Shown here piece by piece: positions 6,207 through 13,522 of a stretch of DNA of 18,470 nucleotides. The translations under genes were made by a program, and so were the position numbers. A model generated the notes under the pieces. That model was not told where the DNA came from. It was given only the letters and a program-made list of their open reading frames with translations, and did not search any database. The stretch's first letter is position 1. The number at the start of each line of letters is the position of its first letter. Origin of the DNA: JBAZHE01 sp964547855 (GTDB taxonomy: Bacteria > Patescibacteriota > Patescibacteriia > Patescibacteriales > WJLG01); NCBI GenBank assembly GCA_964547855.1, contig CAZJPG010000022.1:1-18470 (forward strand). Direction: 5' to 3'.

Positions 6207-6695
6207 ATGTCCGAAGAAAAAGAGACTAAACAAGAAGAGGTCAAAAAGGAGGAGGAAACAGTCGAAGAGAAAGTCGTGCGCCTTGAGGCCGAATTGGCCG
6301 AGGCTAATTCCAAATATCTCCGCGCTTTGGCAGAACAGCAGAATTTGGTGAAGCGCCAGGTGTCGGAGAAAGAAGAGTTTGTGAAATATGCCAATCAAGA
6401 GATTATTTCCGAGTTCCTTAGTGTTTACGACCACTTGCGGATGTCCATTGATTTTTTGCCGGCCGAAGAGAAAGATAACGCTTGGGTCAAAGGCGTCGAA
6501 ATGACGATCAAACAGTTCAAGGATTTGCTTTCCGTCAATGGAGTGGAAGAGATAAAGACCGTCGGCGAGAAATTCGACCCAAATACCATGGAGGCCGTCG
6601 AGGGCGAAGGGGAGAAAGTCGTTAAAGAAATTATGGCCGGTTACAGATTGAACGGAAAAGTGATTCGTGCCGCACGCGTCGCGCTTGAATTTTGA
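6207..6695 (+). CDS. grpE: GrpE, nucleotide exchange factor of DnaK (162 aa)
   Basis: GrpE dimers release ADP from DnaK and so drive the chaperone cycle in the cytoplasm. The N-terminal 30 residues are acidic and disordered. A long coiled coil follows (about 25-75, including RLEAELAEANSKYLRALAEQ). The C-terminal beta-wing ends in the conserved GYRLNGKVIRAARVAL. The typical GrpE segments FLSVYDHLRMSIDF and KFDPNTMEAV are present. The frame is open to an ATG at 6147, but that extension is the translated right arm of the inverted repeat; the ATG at 6207 (MSEEKETKQ) is the better start. No SD is visible. It is the second gene of the CIRCE-controlled operon, and its size is normal for a short GrpE. 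Confidence 0.95.
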   Translation: MSEEKETKQEEVKKEEETVEEKVVRLEAELAEANSKYLRALAEQQNLVKRQVSEKEEFVKYANQEIISEFLSVYDHLRMSIDFLPAEEKDNAWVKGVEMTIKQFKDLLSVNGVEEIKTVGEKFDPNTMEAVEGEGEKVVKEIMAGYRLNGKVIRAARVALEF

Positions 6696-6701
6696 ATGAT
6701 G

Positions 6702-7132
6702 AATGATAAGAGATAAATGATAAATTAAAATGACGATGGAGGGGGAAAATATAATTAAAACAAAAAGCAAAAAGTTTGCGTTAAGGATAATTGGTTTGTA
6801 TAAATATTTAGTCGATAGAAAGAGAGAATTCGTTATTTCAAAGCAAGTGTTGCGAAGCGGTACATCTATTGGGGCCAACATAGAAGAAGCGATCGGTGGG
6901 CAGAGTAAAAAAGATTTCACAGCCAAGATTTGTATCGCTTACAAAGAGGCCAGAGAGACTAAATATTGGTTAGAACTTTTAGGAGAGAGTAGTATTCTTG
7001 AAAAAGAATTTGCCGAGTCGATAAAAAATGATTGTGAGGAGATATGTCGTATCATCGGCAAAATACAAATAACTTGTAACAAGAGAAAAGATGTCTGATA
7101 AATTCATCATTCATCATTTATCTCTTATCATT
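6702..7132. repeat. Perfect 20-bp inverted repeat flanking the four-helix-bundle gene
   Basis: AATGATAAGAGATAAATGAT at 6702-6721 recurs exactly in inverse orientation at 7113-7132. Imperfect similarity extends outward into GAATGATGAATGAT (6694-6707) and ATTCATCATTCATCAT (7102-7117). The left arm starts six bases after the grpE stop and the right arm ends three bases before the hsp20 ATG. The only gene inside is the four-helix-bundle gene. Confidence 0.92.
6730..7098 (+). CDS. Four-helix-bundle protein (S23 / IVS-encoded family), 122 aa
   Basis: The sequence fits the S23-type four-helix-bundle family first noted in intervening sequences of 23S rRNA genes, and related in fold to the Avd protein of diversity-generating retroelements. 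The hallmarks are SKKFALRIIGLYKYL (helix 1), LRSGTSIGANIEEAIGGQSKKDF with the conserved GTSIGANIEEA turn, AYKEARETKYWLELL (helix 3) and a C-terminal helix through about residue 115. The length is typical. The molecular function of the family is not firmly known. It lies between grpE and hsp20, bracketed by a 20-bp inverted repeat, which suggests insertion into the operon. The ATG at 6736 is an alternative start. No rRNA, reverse transcriptase or variable repeat is nearby. CIRCE-driven read-through should make it heat-inducible. Confidence 0.9.
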   Translation: MTMEGENIIKTKSKKFALRIIGLYKYLVDRKREFVISKQVLRSGTSIGANIEEAIGGQSKKDFTAKICIAYKEARETKYWLELLGESSILEKEFAESIKNDCEEICRIIGKIQITCNKRKDV

Positions 7133-7135
7133 ATT

Positions 7136-7567
7136 ATGTCGAATATCATCAAATGGAGTCCGTTCTTCGACGGGTTCGAGGATATGGACAAAATGTTCTC
7201 TGAATTCGTGCCGGTCGTTAGGCGCGGTGACGCGGGCGGTTTTGTCCCGGCTATTGACGTCTATGAAGACAAAGGCAATCTGATCGTGGAAACGCAATTG
7301 GCCGGGATCGATCCGGAGAAGGTTTCCATCGCCATTGAGAACGATGTTTTGACGATCAAGGGTGAAAGCGAAAAGAAAAGCGAAGTTGAGGATAAGGATT
7401 ATTATAGAAAAGAGATCCGTCGCGGTTCATTCTTCCGCACGATCCAGCTACCGGCCCATGTCGATGGCGACAAAGCCTCGGCGATTTCAGAGTCCGGCAT
7501 CTTGAAGATCTCTATACCGAAGAAAGAGGAAGCCAAACCGAAGACGATCAAGATAGAGAAGAAATAA
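7136..7567 (+). CDS. Small heat-shock protein, Hsp20 / alpha-crystallin family (143 aa)
   Basis: Small heat-shock proteins bind unfolding proteins without ATP and hold them for refolding by DnaK. A short N-terminal arm with Phe/Met residues (SPFFDGFEDMDKMFSEF) precedes the alpha-crystallin domain, about residues 38-130: PAIDVYEDKGNLIVETQLAG, ENDVLTIKGE, YYRKEIRRGSFFRTIQLP. The conserved closing strand SGILKISIPKK is present and the C-terminus is Lys/Glu-rich. The length is normal. The frame is open to an ATG at 7091, but the extra 15 residues would be repeat-derived; the ATG at 7136 is preferred. It has no SD; the right arm of the 20-bp inverted repeat ends three bases upstream. It is the fourth gene of the CIRCE operon. 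Confidence 0.95.
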   Translation: MSNIIKWSPFFDGFEDMDKMFSEFVPVVRRGDAGGFVPAIDVYEDKGNLIVETQLAGIDPEKVSIAIENDVLTIKGESEKKSEVEDKDYYRKEIRRGSFFRTIQLPAHVDGDKASAISESGILKISIPKKEEAKPKTIKIEKK

Positions 7568-7632
7568 TGCCCCATGCGTTTTCTTTATAATGATTTTTCC
7601 GTTAAAAAAGTAAGTGATTTATTAAAGATTTA

Positions 7633-7702
7633 GTATCAAGCACCAAGTATTATGTATAAAGGATCTTAAAATTCCGGCCACCTAATACTTTATACTTAAT
7701 AC
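7633..7702. repeat. Imperfect hairpin upstream of dnaK
   Basis: Outer arms GTATCAAG (7633-7640) and CTTAATAC (7695-7702) pair with one mismatch. Inner arms AAGTATTA (7645-7652) and TAATACTT (7683-7690) pair perfectly. A four-by-four internal loop separates them and the loop is about 30 bases. The structure ends 14 bases before the dnaK ATG. The sequence resembles the AT-rich part of the 178-bp modules (151-178 and 2305-2332). Confidence 0.65.
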
Positions 7703-7716
7703 GTAATACAAAATTT

Positions 7717-9636
7717 ATGTCTAAAATATTAGGTATTGACCTTGGCACCACTAATAGTGCCATGGCCATAATCGAAGGCGGAGCTCCAAAGATCTTGGAG
7801 AACGCCGAAGGAATGAGAACCACTCCTTCCATTGTCGCGATCTCGAAGTCCGGCGAATGGTTGGTCGGAGCGGCCGCTAAACGTCAGGCCGTCACTAATC
7901 CAGAGAACACCATCTTCGAGATGAAGCGTTTGATCGGTCGTCATTTCAATGACGATGAGGTTCAGCGCGATCTGAAGAATATGCCTTACAAGATCGTTCA
8001 GGCGGGCGAAGGTGTGAAGATAATCGTTTCTGGCAAGGAATATACCCCACAGGAGATTTCTGCTAAAGTTTTGTCTAAATTGAAGGCTGATGCCGAGGCT
8101 CGCTTGGGCGAGAAAATCACCGAGGCCATCATCACCGTTCCGGCCTATTTCGACGATTCTCAGAGACAGGCCACTAAGGATGCCGGTCAGATCGCTGGCT
8201 TGAACGTCAAGCGCATCATCAATGAGCCGACTTCGGCCGCTTTGGCCTATGGTATGGACAAGAAACATGGTCATCAGATCGTGGTCTATGATTTGGGCGG
8301 AGGAACTTTCGATGTTTCCATTCTTGATGTATCCGCCGATAGCGTCATGGTGAAGTCCACTAATGGCGACACTCATTTGGGCGGTGCGGATTTCGATCAG
8401 CGCATCATCAACTGGATATTGGATGAATTCAAAAAGGAGAATGGTGTGGATCTGTCCAAGGATCCGTTGGCCTTGCAGCGCATCAAGGAGGCTGCCGAGA
8501 AGGCTAAGATCGAATTGTCTTCTTCTATGGAGACCGAGATCAATCAGCCGTTCATCACCGTCGGCTCCGACGGACCTAAGCATTTGGTCATGAAAGTCAC
8601 TCGCGCCAAGTTGGAGGAGTTGGTCGGCGACTTGGTCCAAAAGACCATCGAGCCTTGCAAGAAGGCCCTTGAGGACGCTGGTTTGAAGGTCAGCGATCTT
8701 GAAGAGGTAGTTTTGGTCGGTGGCATGACTCGCATGCCGATGGTTCAGAAATTGGTCAAAGAGTTTTTTGGCAAAGAACCGAACATGACCGTTAACCCAG
8801 ACGAGGTGGTCGCTGCCGGTGTAGCCGTTCAAGGCGGTGTTTTGCAGGGCGACGTCAAAGACATTCTTCTTTTGGATGTCACCCCGTTGACCCTTGGTAT
8901 CGAGACTTTGGGCGGCGTGGCCACTCCTTTGATCGAGCGCAACACCACTATCCCAACTCAAAAGTCGCAAATTTTCTCGACCGCGGCCGATTCACAGACC
9001 AGCGTCGAGATCCACATCGTTCAGGGAGAGAGACCGATGGCTGCCGACAATAAGACTTTGGGCAAATTCATGCTCGACGGTATTCCACCGGCTCCGCGCG
9101 GAGTGCCGCAGGTCGAGGTCAAATTCGACATCGACGCCAACGGCATTTTGAACGTGTCCGCTATGGACAAGGCTTCAGGTAAGACTCAGAACATCACTAT
9201 TACCGCTTCCTCCGGTTTGTCCAAGGAAGAGGTAGAGAAGATGAAGAAAGAGGCCGAGTTACATGCCGAAGAGGATAAGAAAAAGAAAGAGAAGATCGAC
9301 ATCAAGAACCAGGCCGAGGGCGTAATTTTCGCCACTGAAAAGATGATCAAGGACATGGGCGAGAAGATGGCCCAAGAGGATATCAAGACGTTGAACGATC
9401 ATGCCGAAGACTTGAAGAAGATAAAGGACGGAGACGACATCGAGGCCATTAAGAAGAAGATGGAAGAGATGAATCAAGCCGCTCAAGCTATTGGCGCCAA
9501 GATGTATCAGAATCAGGCACCTCAAGGTCAGCAGCCAGGAGCCGAACAGGCGAATGGTGGAGAGGCCGACAAGGGTGCTTCCAGTGACAAGAAAGACAAC
9601 GGCCCAGTCGAAGGCGAATACGAAGAGAAAAAATAA
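7717..9636 (+). CDS. dnaK: Chaperone DnaK (Hsp70), 639 aa
   Basis: DnaK binds exposed hydrophobic peptides in an ATP-controlled cycle with DnaJ and GrpE in the cytoplasm. The ATPase domain shows the phosphate-1 motif GIDLGTTNS (6-14), the phosphate-2 motif VYDLGGGTFDVSI (190-202) and VLVGGMTRMP (332-341). The hydrophobic linker DILLLDVTP (382-390) leads to the substrate-binding domain (about 389-505), followed by a helical lid and a Gln/Gly/Ala-rich flexible tail. It ends EGEYEEKK, comparable to the DAEYEEVK-type ends of bacterial DnaK. It is full length with no missing motif. No SD is seen; AAAATTT directly precedes the ATG. It is the last gene of the CIRCE-controlled operon, 149 bases after hsp20, with dnaJ about 4.2 kb further on. 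Confidence 0.99.
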   Translation: MSKILGIDLGTTNSAMAIIEGGAPKILENAEGMRTTPSIVAISKSGEWLVGAAAKRQAVTNPENTIFEMKRLIGRHFNDDEVQRDLKNMPYKIVQAGEGVKIIVSGKEYTPQEISAKVLSKLKADAEARLGEKITEAIITVPAYFDDSQRQATKDAGQIAGLNVKRIINEPTSAALAYGMDKKHGHQIVVYDLGGGTFDVSILDVSADSVMVKSTNGDTHLGGADFDQRIINWILDEFKKENGVDLSKDPLALQRIKEAAEKAKIELSSSMETEINQPFITVGSDGPKHLVMKVTRAKLEELVGDLVQKTIEPCKKALEDAGLKVSDLEEVVLVGGMTRMPMVQKLVKEFFGKEPNMTVNPDEVVAAGVAVQGGVLQGDVKDILLLDVTPLTLGIETLGGVATPLIERNTTIPTQKSQIFSTAADSQTSVEIHIVQGERPMAADNKTLGKFMLDGIPPAPRGVPQVEVKFDIDANGILNVSAMDKASGKTQNITITASSGLSKEEVEKMKKEAELHAEEDKKKKEKIDIKNQAEGVIFATEKMIKDMGEKMAQEDIKTLNDHAEDLKKIKDGDDIEAIKKKMEEMNQAAQAIGAKMYQNQAPQGQQPGAEQANGGEADKGASSDKKDNGPVEGEYEEKK

Positions 9637-9651
9637 TCATTTGGCAATTGA

Positions 9652-9681
9652 CAATGGACAATCGGCGACGGTTGTCCATTG
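9652..9681 (+). terminator. Hairpin after dnaK without T-tract, possible weak terminator or processing site
   Basis: A perfect 10-bp stem CAATGGACAA/TTGTCCATTG with a ten-base loop begins 15 bases after the dnaK stop. The following bases are GGGGTATGG and not T-rich, so it may stabilise the mRNA 3' end instead of terminating by itself. It belongs to the same class of intergenic palindromes as the others in the operon. Confidence 0.5.
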
Positions 9682-9733
9682 GGGTATGGTCGAATGACTA
9701 AAAGATATTTACGCTTTTTGGATTAACGTAGTG

Positions 9734-9742
9734 TGATAAAAT
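9734..9742 (+). promoter_or_regulatory. Possible extended -10 promoter of lepB
   Basis: TGA followed by TAAAAT (9737-9742) fits an extended -10 element. The -35 region (TTTTTG, 9715-9720) is poor. A start near 9749 would leave about 19 bases before the ATG. Weak evidence. Confidence 0.35.
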
Positions 9743-9767
9743 AAAAATAATAAACAAATAAAAAAAT

Positions 9768-10607
9768 ATGACTTCAGTTTTAATTTTTGCCATTGGTTCT
9801 GTCGTTATTCTAGCGTTGACTTTGTTCTTATTTCCTGTCGCTCTCTTGCTCTCTGTCCGCTTGCTCAAGGGGCAGATAAGCACTTGGGGGGCGATAAGGA
9901 ATGAGCTTATTTTATTGTTCATCTGGCTGCTTTTTATAGTCCTTGGTAATATTTTAAAGCTTCCAACTTTTGTCTATAGTATTATTTCGGTATTTTATTT
10001 TTTTGTCAGCGTCGCCGTAACCTGGTTCCTTGTCGCTAAGAGCTTCGTCGATCGTTCGGTCGGAAAGATCCTTGGAGCCGTATCGGTTTTCTTGATACTT
10101 TGTTATCTTCTTATTCCGGCTTGTTCTGCCGCTTTAATATTCGTGTTGCGTTCTAATTCCGTCGAGCAGTTTTTCGCTAGCGGCGAATCCATGTCGCCGG
10201 CCATCACGATCGGCGATCATCTATTAGTCGATGTTAGGAGTATGAAGAAGTATTCGCCGAAGAGAGGAGATGTCGTTGCCTATTCTTATCCTAAGGACGA
10301 GAAGCAGACATTCATTCATCGCATCGTCGGCTTGCCTGGCGAGGAGGTTTCTTTCGAAGACGGCAAAGTCTTTATAGATGGAGTCGAGTTGCGGGAGGGT
10401 TATTTGCCGTCGAACATCAAGACTTATAACGATGAGTTGCCAGTAAAATTATCGGATAATGAATATTTCGTTTTAGGTGATAATAGGAACTTAGCTAAGG
10501 ATTCCAGGGCATTCGGTCCCTTAAAGAAGAAGCAAATCGTTGGTCAAGTCGTATTTAGAGCTTATCCTTTCGATAGGTTCGGAGCGATCCCGCAAGTCGA
10601 ATATTAA
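9768..10607 (+). CDS. lepB: Signal peptidase I with Ser/His catalytic pair (279 aa)
   Basis: Signal peptidase I removes signal peptides from exported proteins at the outer face of the membrane. The N-terminal half has about four hydrophobic segments (near 3-31, 47-66, 68-91 and 101-127), more than the one or two usual in short enzymes. The catalytic domain shows box B SGESMSP with nucleophile Ser141, box C RGDVVAY (167-173), box D FIHRIVGLPGE (182-192) and box E LGDNRNLAKDSRAFG. In box D bacterial P-type enzymes carry the general-base lysine (KRxxGLPG); here that position is His184, as in ER-type enzymes, while the rest remains P-type. No second signal peptidase is in the window. No SD is visible. 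The likely local substrate is the secreted ELWxxDGT protein at 15055. Confidence 0.93.
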   Translation: MTSVLIFAIGSVVILALTLFLFPVALLLSVRLLKGQISTWGAIRNELILLFIWLLFIVLGNILKLPTFVYSIISVFYFFVSVAVTWFLVAKSFVDRSVGKILGAVSVFLILCYLLIPACSAALIFVLRSNSVEQFFASGESMSPAITIGDHLLVDVRSMKKYSPKRGDVVAYSYPKDEKQTFIHRIVGLPGEEVSFEDGKVFIDGVELREGYLPSNIKTYNDELPVKLSDNEYFVLGDNRNLAKDSRAFGPLKKKQIVGQVVFRAYPFDRFGAIPQVEY

Positions 10608-10681
10608 ATAGCTTCGGCAGCTTCTTTTTTAGGGTGGAGAGTGGAAAAATTATTATTAAGGAGGGGGAGTGATTTTTCCGT

Positions 10682-11311
10682 ATGAAAAATTATTTTAGGA
10701 TTTTTTCCGAGGACAGGGATGTCACGGTGTTATTGGTCCTTTTAATATTCATCACGCTTTTTTATTCGATAGATGAAGGATTCACTAAGGTCATTGCGGT
10801 CTTAGCTTTGTCGATGTTCTTTTTACAGCAGTGCTTTAAATATACTTTATTGAAAGACCTGGAGAGGTATAGGATGGAGATCAGAAAAGAGAGTGATGAG
10901 CGGTACAAAAGAGCGTTGTCATTAGAGACGGCTAAAATTATAAGCTCTGAACTGGGGAATGCGAGAAAAGGTTTGCGGTCGATGTTGGATTTTAGGCTCG
11001 GGTCATGGAATGACATTAGGGAGGCGGTCGCTATGTCGTTGAATAGGTTAAAGTCTGTGCATAATGTGAATGATCTTTTGCCATCGCCGGTGCTTTGGGA
11101 AAAATTGGGAGAGTTGGTCAAACTGGTCGGCGGAGCGTACTTAATGATTTGCTGGCTTAGAGAGGAGTCGGCGGCTAGCTTAGCTCGAACATCAAAAGGA
11201 GATATAGAAAGATTAAGGCTTGAACAGGAAAGGATCATAAATATCGTTTTATTGAAGAAGGCGCGAGAATTCGAGCGGGACTTGAGAAGGGAGGTCGAAT
11301 CGGACGATTAA
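10682..11311 (+). CDS. Two-TM membrane protein with charged helical tail, 209 aa
   Basis: I do not recognise a family. Two hydrophobic segments lie at about residues 14-30 and 35-54. The remainder is charged and helical, likely cytoplasmic, with coiled-coil tendency at about 58-90 and in the C-terminal 45 residues (ERLRLEQERIINIVLLKKAREFERDL). A short hydrophobic stretch VGGAYLMICWL (about 149-159) interrupts it. An in-frame TGA at 10670-10672 makes the ATG at 10682 the earliest possible start. An AAGGAGG lies 16 bases upstream (10659-10665), too far for an ordinary SD. It is 74 bases after lepB and 46 bases before the next gene, with no strong terminator between, so it may be co-transcribed with either. 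Function is unknown. Confidence 0.78.
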   Translation: MKNYFRIFSEDRDVTVLLVLLIFITLFYSIDEGFTKVIAVLALSMFFLQQCFKYTLLKDLERYRMEIRKESDERYKRALSLETAKIISSELGNARKGLRSMLDFRLGSWNDIREAVAMSLNRLKSVHNVNDLLPSPVLWEKLGELVKLVGGAYLMICWLREESAASLARTSKGDIERLRLEQERIINIVLLKKAREFERDLRREVESDD

Positions 11312-11357
11312 GGGTTAAAATTTAAAATAAAAAGACTAAAATTATAGTTATATAAAT

Positions 11358-11993
11358 ATGCCGTTGTCAGCTAGCCACATAAAATTCGCGATCGACCAGA
11401 TAGGGCATTTCAAACCAGAAGATTTGGAGAATTATTTTTCCGGTGTATCCTATCCAGATAGCCGTTACACTAGCGGCATCGAAAGAACAATGACGCATAG
11501 CGAGGATTTTTGGCCGGAGAGTTTTTGGCGAGATGACGATTTTAAAAAGGGGTGGGCATCGCATAATATTTCCGATCGAGCGTATACTAGTGGAATAAGA
11601 AAGATATTTTCTTCTTGGGGTAGTTTTTTCGATGAGGACGTGAAAATAGAGAATGCAGCGGTGAAGATAGTTGGCGATTTGGTCTTGTTGAAATCCCTGG
11701 GGGTCGTAGAAGCTCTAAATTCTGTCACGAAGTTACACAACCCTAATGGTGAAGACACAGAAAAGATGGAAAAACACTTATTGGCAATGAAGGATTGTTA
11801 TAAGAACGGACTTAAGACGGAAATATCCGATTACGTGAATATTATGCATAGTAGTTTTGGTCCAGAGATCGGGAAAAAAGTGATAGCCAAGGCCAAGGCC
11901 TTTGCCGCTGATAAGAATTTGGCTAATTCGATAGGTGATTTTTTTAAGGAAGGAATTAAAGAAGAGGTTGAAAAAATTTTTAAAAAAGTATGA
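11358..11993 (+). CDS. Hypothetical protein, 211 aa, coupled to a metallopeptidase-like gene
   Basis: No family is recognised. There is no signal peptide or membrane span. The first half is rich in aromatic and acidic residues (YFSGVSYPDSRYTSG, FWPESFWRDDDF) and contains two similar stretches, SRYTSGIERTM and RAYTSGIRKIF (about residues 35-45 and 75-85), which may mark a small internal duplication. The second half is helical and ends in a Lys/Glu-rich tail. The upstream sequence is AT-rich without an SD. Its stop overlaps the next ATG as ATGA (11990-11993), so the two are translationally coupled and their products may form a complex; this is inference. It could be an inhibitor or partner of the metallopeptidase-like protein. 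Confidence 0.75.
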   Translation: MPLSASHIKFAIDQIGHFKPEDLENYFSGVSYPDSRYTSGIERTMTHSEDFWPESFWRDDDFKKGWASHNISDRAYTSGIRKIFSSWGSFFDEDVKIENAAVKIVGDLVLLKSLGVVEALNSVTKLHNPNGEDTEKMEKHLLAMKDCYKNGLKTEISDYVNIMHSSFGPEIGKKVIAKAKAFAADKNLANSIGDFFKEGIKEEVEKIFKKV

Positions 11994-12931
11994 ATATGCT
12001 AAACAATCCCATGGAGTCTTTTCCAGCTGGCGATGAAAATAATGAGGAGGAAATCTTTGAGGTCAAGCTTCCGGAAAACTTGGATATGTCGGCAGAGGAG
12101 AAGGACGATATTTCCAGAAGAGTGGTCGCTGAACATCCTTACTTAAAAAAGGTCGTCGGAGTTGGGGAGAATGAGGAATTTGTACTGTCAGAGCTTGATC
12201 GGCTGGAAAAAGAAGGATTGGAAAAGCTCCCTAAAGAACACGAAAAGACCGAGAAGGAGATCGAACTGATAGGCTTTGCCAAAAAAGCGGCCGACGAGAT
12301 ATTATCCGAATTCGGCGGCGAAGATCTTTATGATATACCACTAGAAAGGATTCATGTCGTCGAATTTGATAATAATTCTCATGGTAACTGGAATTGCGAT
12401 AAGAATAGTGCCGTCTTGTCTAAGTTGGATAGTTCGGTAAAATTCGCCATCGCTGCTTTTCACGAACTCGTCCATTCCAAATCTTATAACGCTTTGCAAT
12501 TGTTGGACAATGAGAATGACAAGAGGTTGTATCATTATCGGAATGGACTAACAGTCTTTAGCCGCGATGGAAAAAATAAGTATATGGAAAGTCTGAACGA
12601 ATCAGTTTTATACGAACTGGAAAAAATATTCTTCGATAGGTATATAAGAAACAATGATTCTTTTCCTGAAGAAGAAAAAGATCAAGAGATAGCTTCGGCG
12701 AAGCGTGGTCCTGGGAATGAATATGTAGGGACGGAAGCTAATCGTGATTTGGCTGAAAAAATGAGGTTTTTCTCTCAAAAACTCGCAGATGGTATCAAGG
12801 GTGATGATGCATATTCCGAATATAATAGCCCAAAAGACATTATGAATTTAATGATAAGAAGTTCTATTAGTGGCAATATATTGAAATTGAGCAGGATGAT
12901 CGGTGGTTATTTGGGTGGGCTAAAGAATTAA
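11990..12931 (+). CDS. Putative zinc metallopeptidase (HExxH), 313 aa
   Basis: Residues 151-166 read KFAIAAFHELVHSKSY, with HExxH at 158-162 as zinc ligands and catalytic glutamate. Forty-two residues on, ESLNESVLYELEK supplies Glu204 in an N-E context, a plausible third zinc ligand as in gluzincins. The N-terminal 90 residues are acidic and mostly helical. There is no signal peptide, so it should act in the cytoplasm. The start overlaps the stop of the 211-residue gene (ATGA), so translation is likely coupled; an alternative start is Met3. The nucleotidyltransferase-like gene follows 15 bases after the stop. The family is not recognised, and the substrate is unknown. HExxH alone can occur by chance, but the hydrophobic residues before it and the downstream NE support a real zincin. 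Confidence 0.75.
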   Translation: MNMLNNPMESFPAGDENNEEEIFEVKLPENLDMSAEEKDDISRRVVAEHPYLKKVVGVGENEEFVLSELDRLEKEGLEKLPKEHEKTEKEIELIGFAKKAADEILSEFGGEDLYDIPLERIHVVEFDNNSHGNWNCDKNSAVLSKLDSSVKFAIAAFHELVHSKSYNALQLLDNENDKRLYHYRNGLTVFSRDGKNKYMESLNESVLYELEKIFFDRYIRNNDSFPEEEKDQEIASAKRGPGNEYVGTEANRDLAEKMRFFSQKLADGIKGDDAYSEYNSPKDIMNLMIRSSISGNILKLSRMIGGYLGGLKN

Positions 12932-12946
12932 AATAATTATTGGCAT

Positions 12947-13510
12947 ATGTCGGAATTATTCAAAATAAGTAAAAGATATAAAGCTAGGGCCGATCAGTTG
13001 TTAAAGAAGACTGGCTTGATAGGTGATTTAGGTAAATATGGCGAAGTTCATTTGACTGGGGCTTATGCTGCGGACATGATGATGCATGGCGACATAGATA
13101 TTGAGGTTGTGAAAGGCGGGAAGTTCTCGCGAAAAGAGATCTTCGAAATATTCAAGAAGCTTTATTTAAAAGATGCTTTCAAAAGTCTTTACCTTAAGGG
13201 GCGGTGGGACGATCCGCGTTTAGGACAGGAATTTCCCGATGGTCAGTACATGGGTGCTAAAACCAGGTTGGATGGCGAGCGTTGGACGATCGATATGTGG
13301 TTTGTTGGCAAAAAGGAGGCTGAGCGGCGCAAAAGACTCAATAGTTTTATAAACGAAAAGATCAATGGCAAGAACAAGGAATTGATTTTGCGCTTTAAGA
13401 AATTCCGCAATGAGAATGGTTTAAGTATTTCTGGTTATGAGATATATGAGGCTGTTTTAAAGAATGAAATAGGCAGCATGGAAAAATTAAAGAGATTTTT
13501 TTCTAAATAA
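12947..13510 (+). CDS. Nucleotidyltransferase-fold protein (187 aa)
   Basis: The polymerase-beta-type nucleotidyltransferase signature is visible: HLTGAYAADMMMHGDIDIEVV, where the small-residue turn (GAY, 38-40) is followed by the metal-binding pair Asp49 and Asp51. The third carboxylate is Asp116 in RWTIDMWFVG, on the expected later strand. A helical C-terminal region (about 122-187) could bind substrate. Members transfer nucleotides to tRNA, proteins, antibiotics or other small molecules; some are MNT-type antitoxins. No HEPN partner (R-x4-6-H motif) is seen next to it, so a toxin-antitoxin reading is unsupported. No SD is present; it is 15 bases after the metallopeptidase-like gene and 12 bases before the DUF3467 gene, so it is in the same operon. 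The specific substrate is unknown. Confidence 0.78.
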   Translation: MSELFKISKRYKARADQLLKKTGLIGDLGKYGEVHLTGAYAADMMMHGDIDIEVVKGGKFSRKEIFEIFKKLYLKDAFKSLYLKGRWDDPRLGQEFPDGQYMGAKTRLDGERWTIDMWFVGKKEAERRKRLNSFINEKINGKNKELILRFKKFRNENGLSISGYEIYEAVLKNEIGSMEKLKRFFSK

Positions 13511-13522
13511 AAATTTAAAAAT

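Noticed and set aside
6730..7098. A diversity-generating retroelement, since the four-helix-bundle protein resembles Avd
   Set aside because: No reverse transcriptase, template repeat or variable repeat is present in the window.
7729..8970. A 413-residue open frame on the strand opposite dnaK
   Set aside because: dnaK is unmistakable in the other direction; long antisense frames arise from the codon bias of conserved, highly expressed genes.
10610..10635. AGCTTCGGCAGCT followed by T-rich sequence after lepB as a terminator
   Set aside because: The best stem is only four base pairs, too weak to call next to the strong terminators elsewhere in the window.
12947..13510. An MNT/HEPN toxin-antitoxin pair involving the nucleotidyltransferase
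   Set aside because: Neither neighbour shows the HEPN R-x4-6-H motif; the adjacent genes are an HExxH protein and DUF3467.
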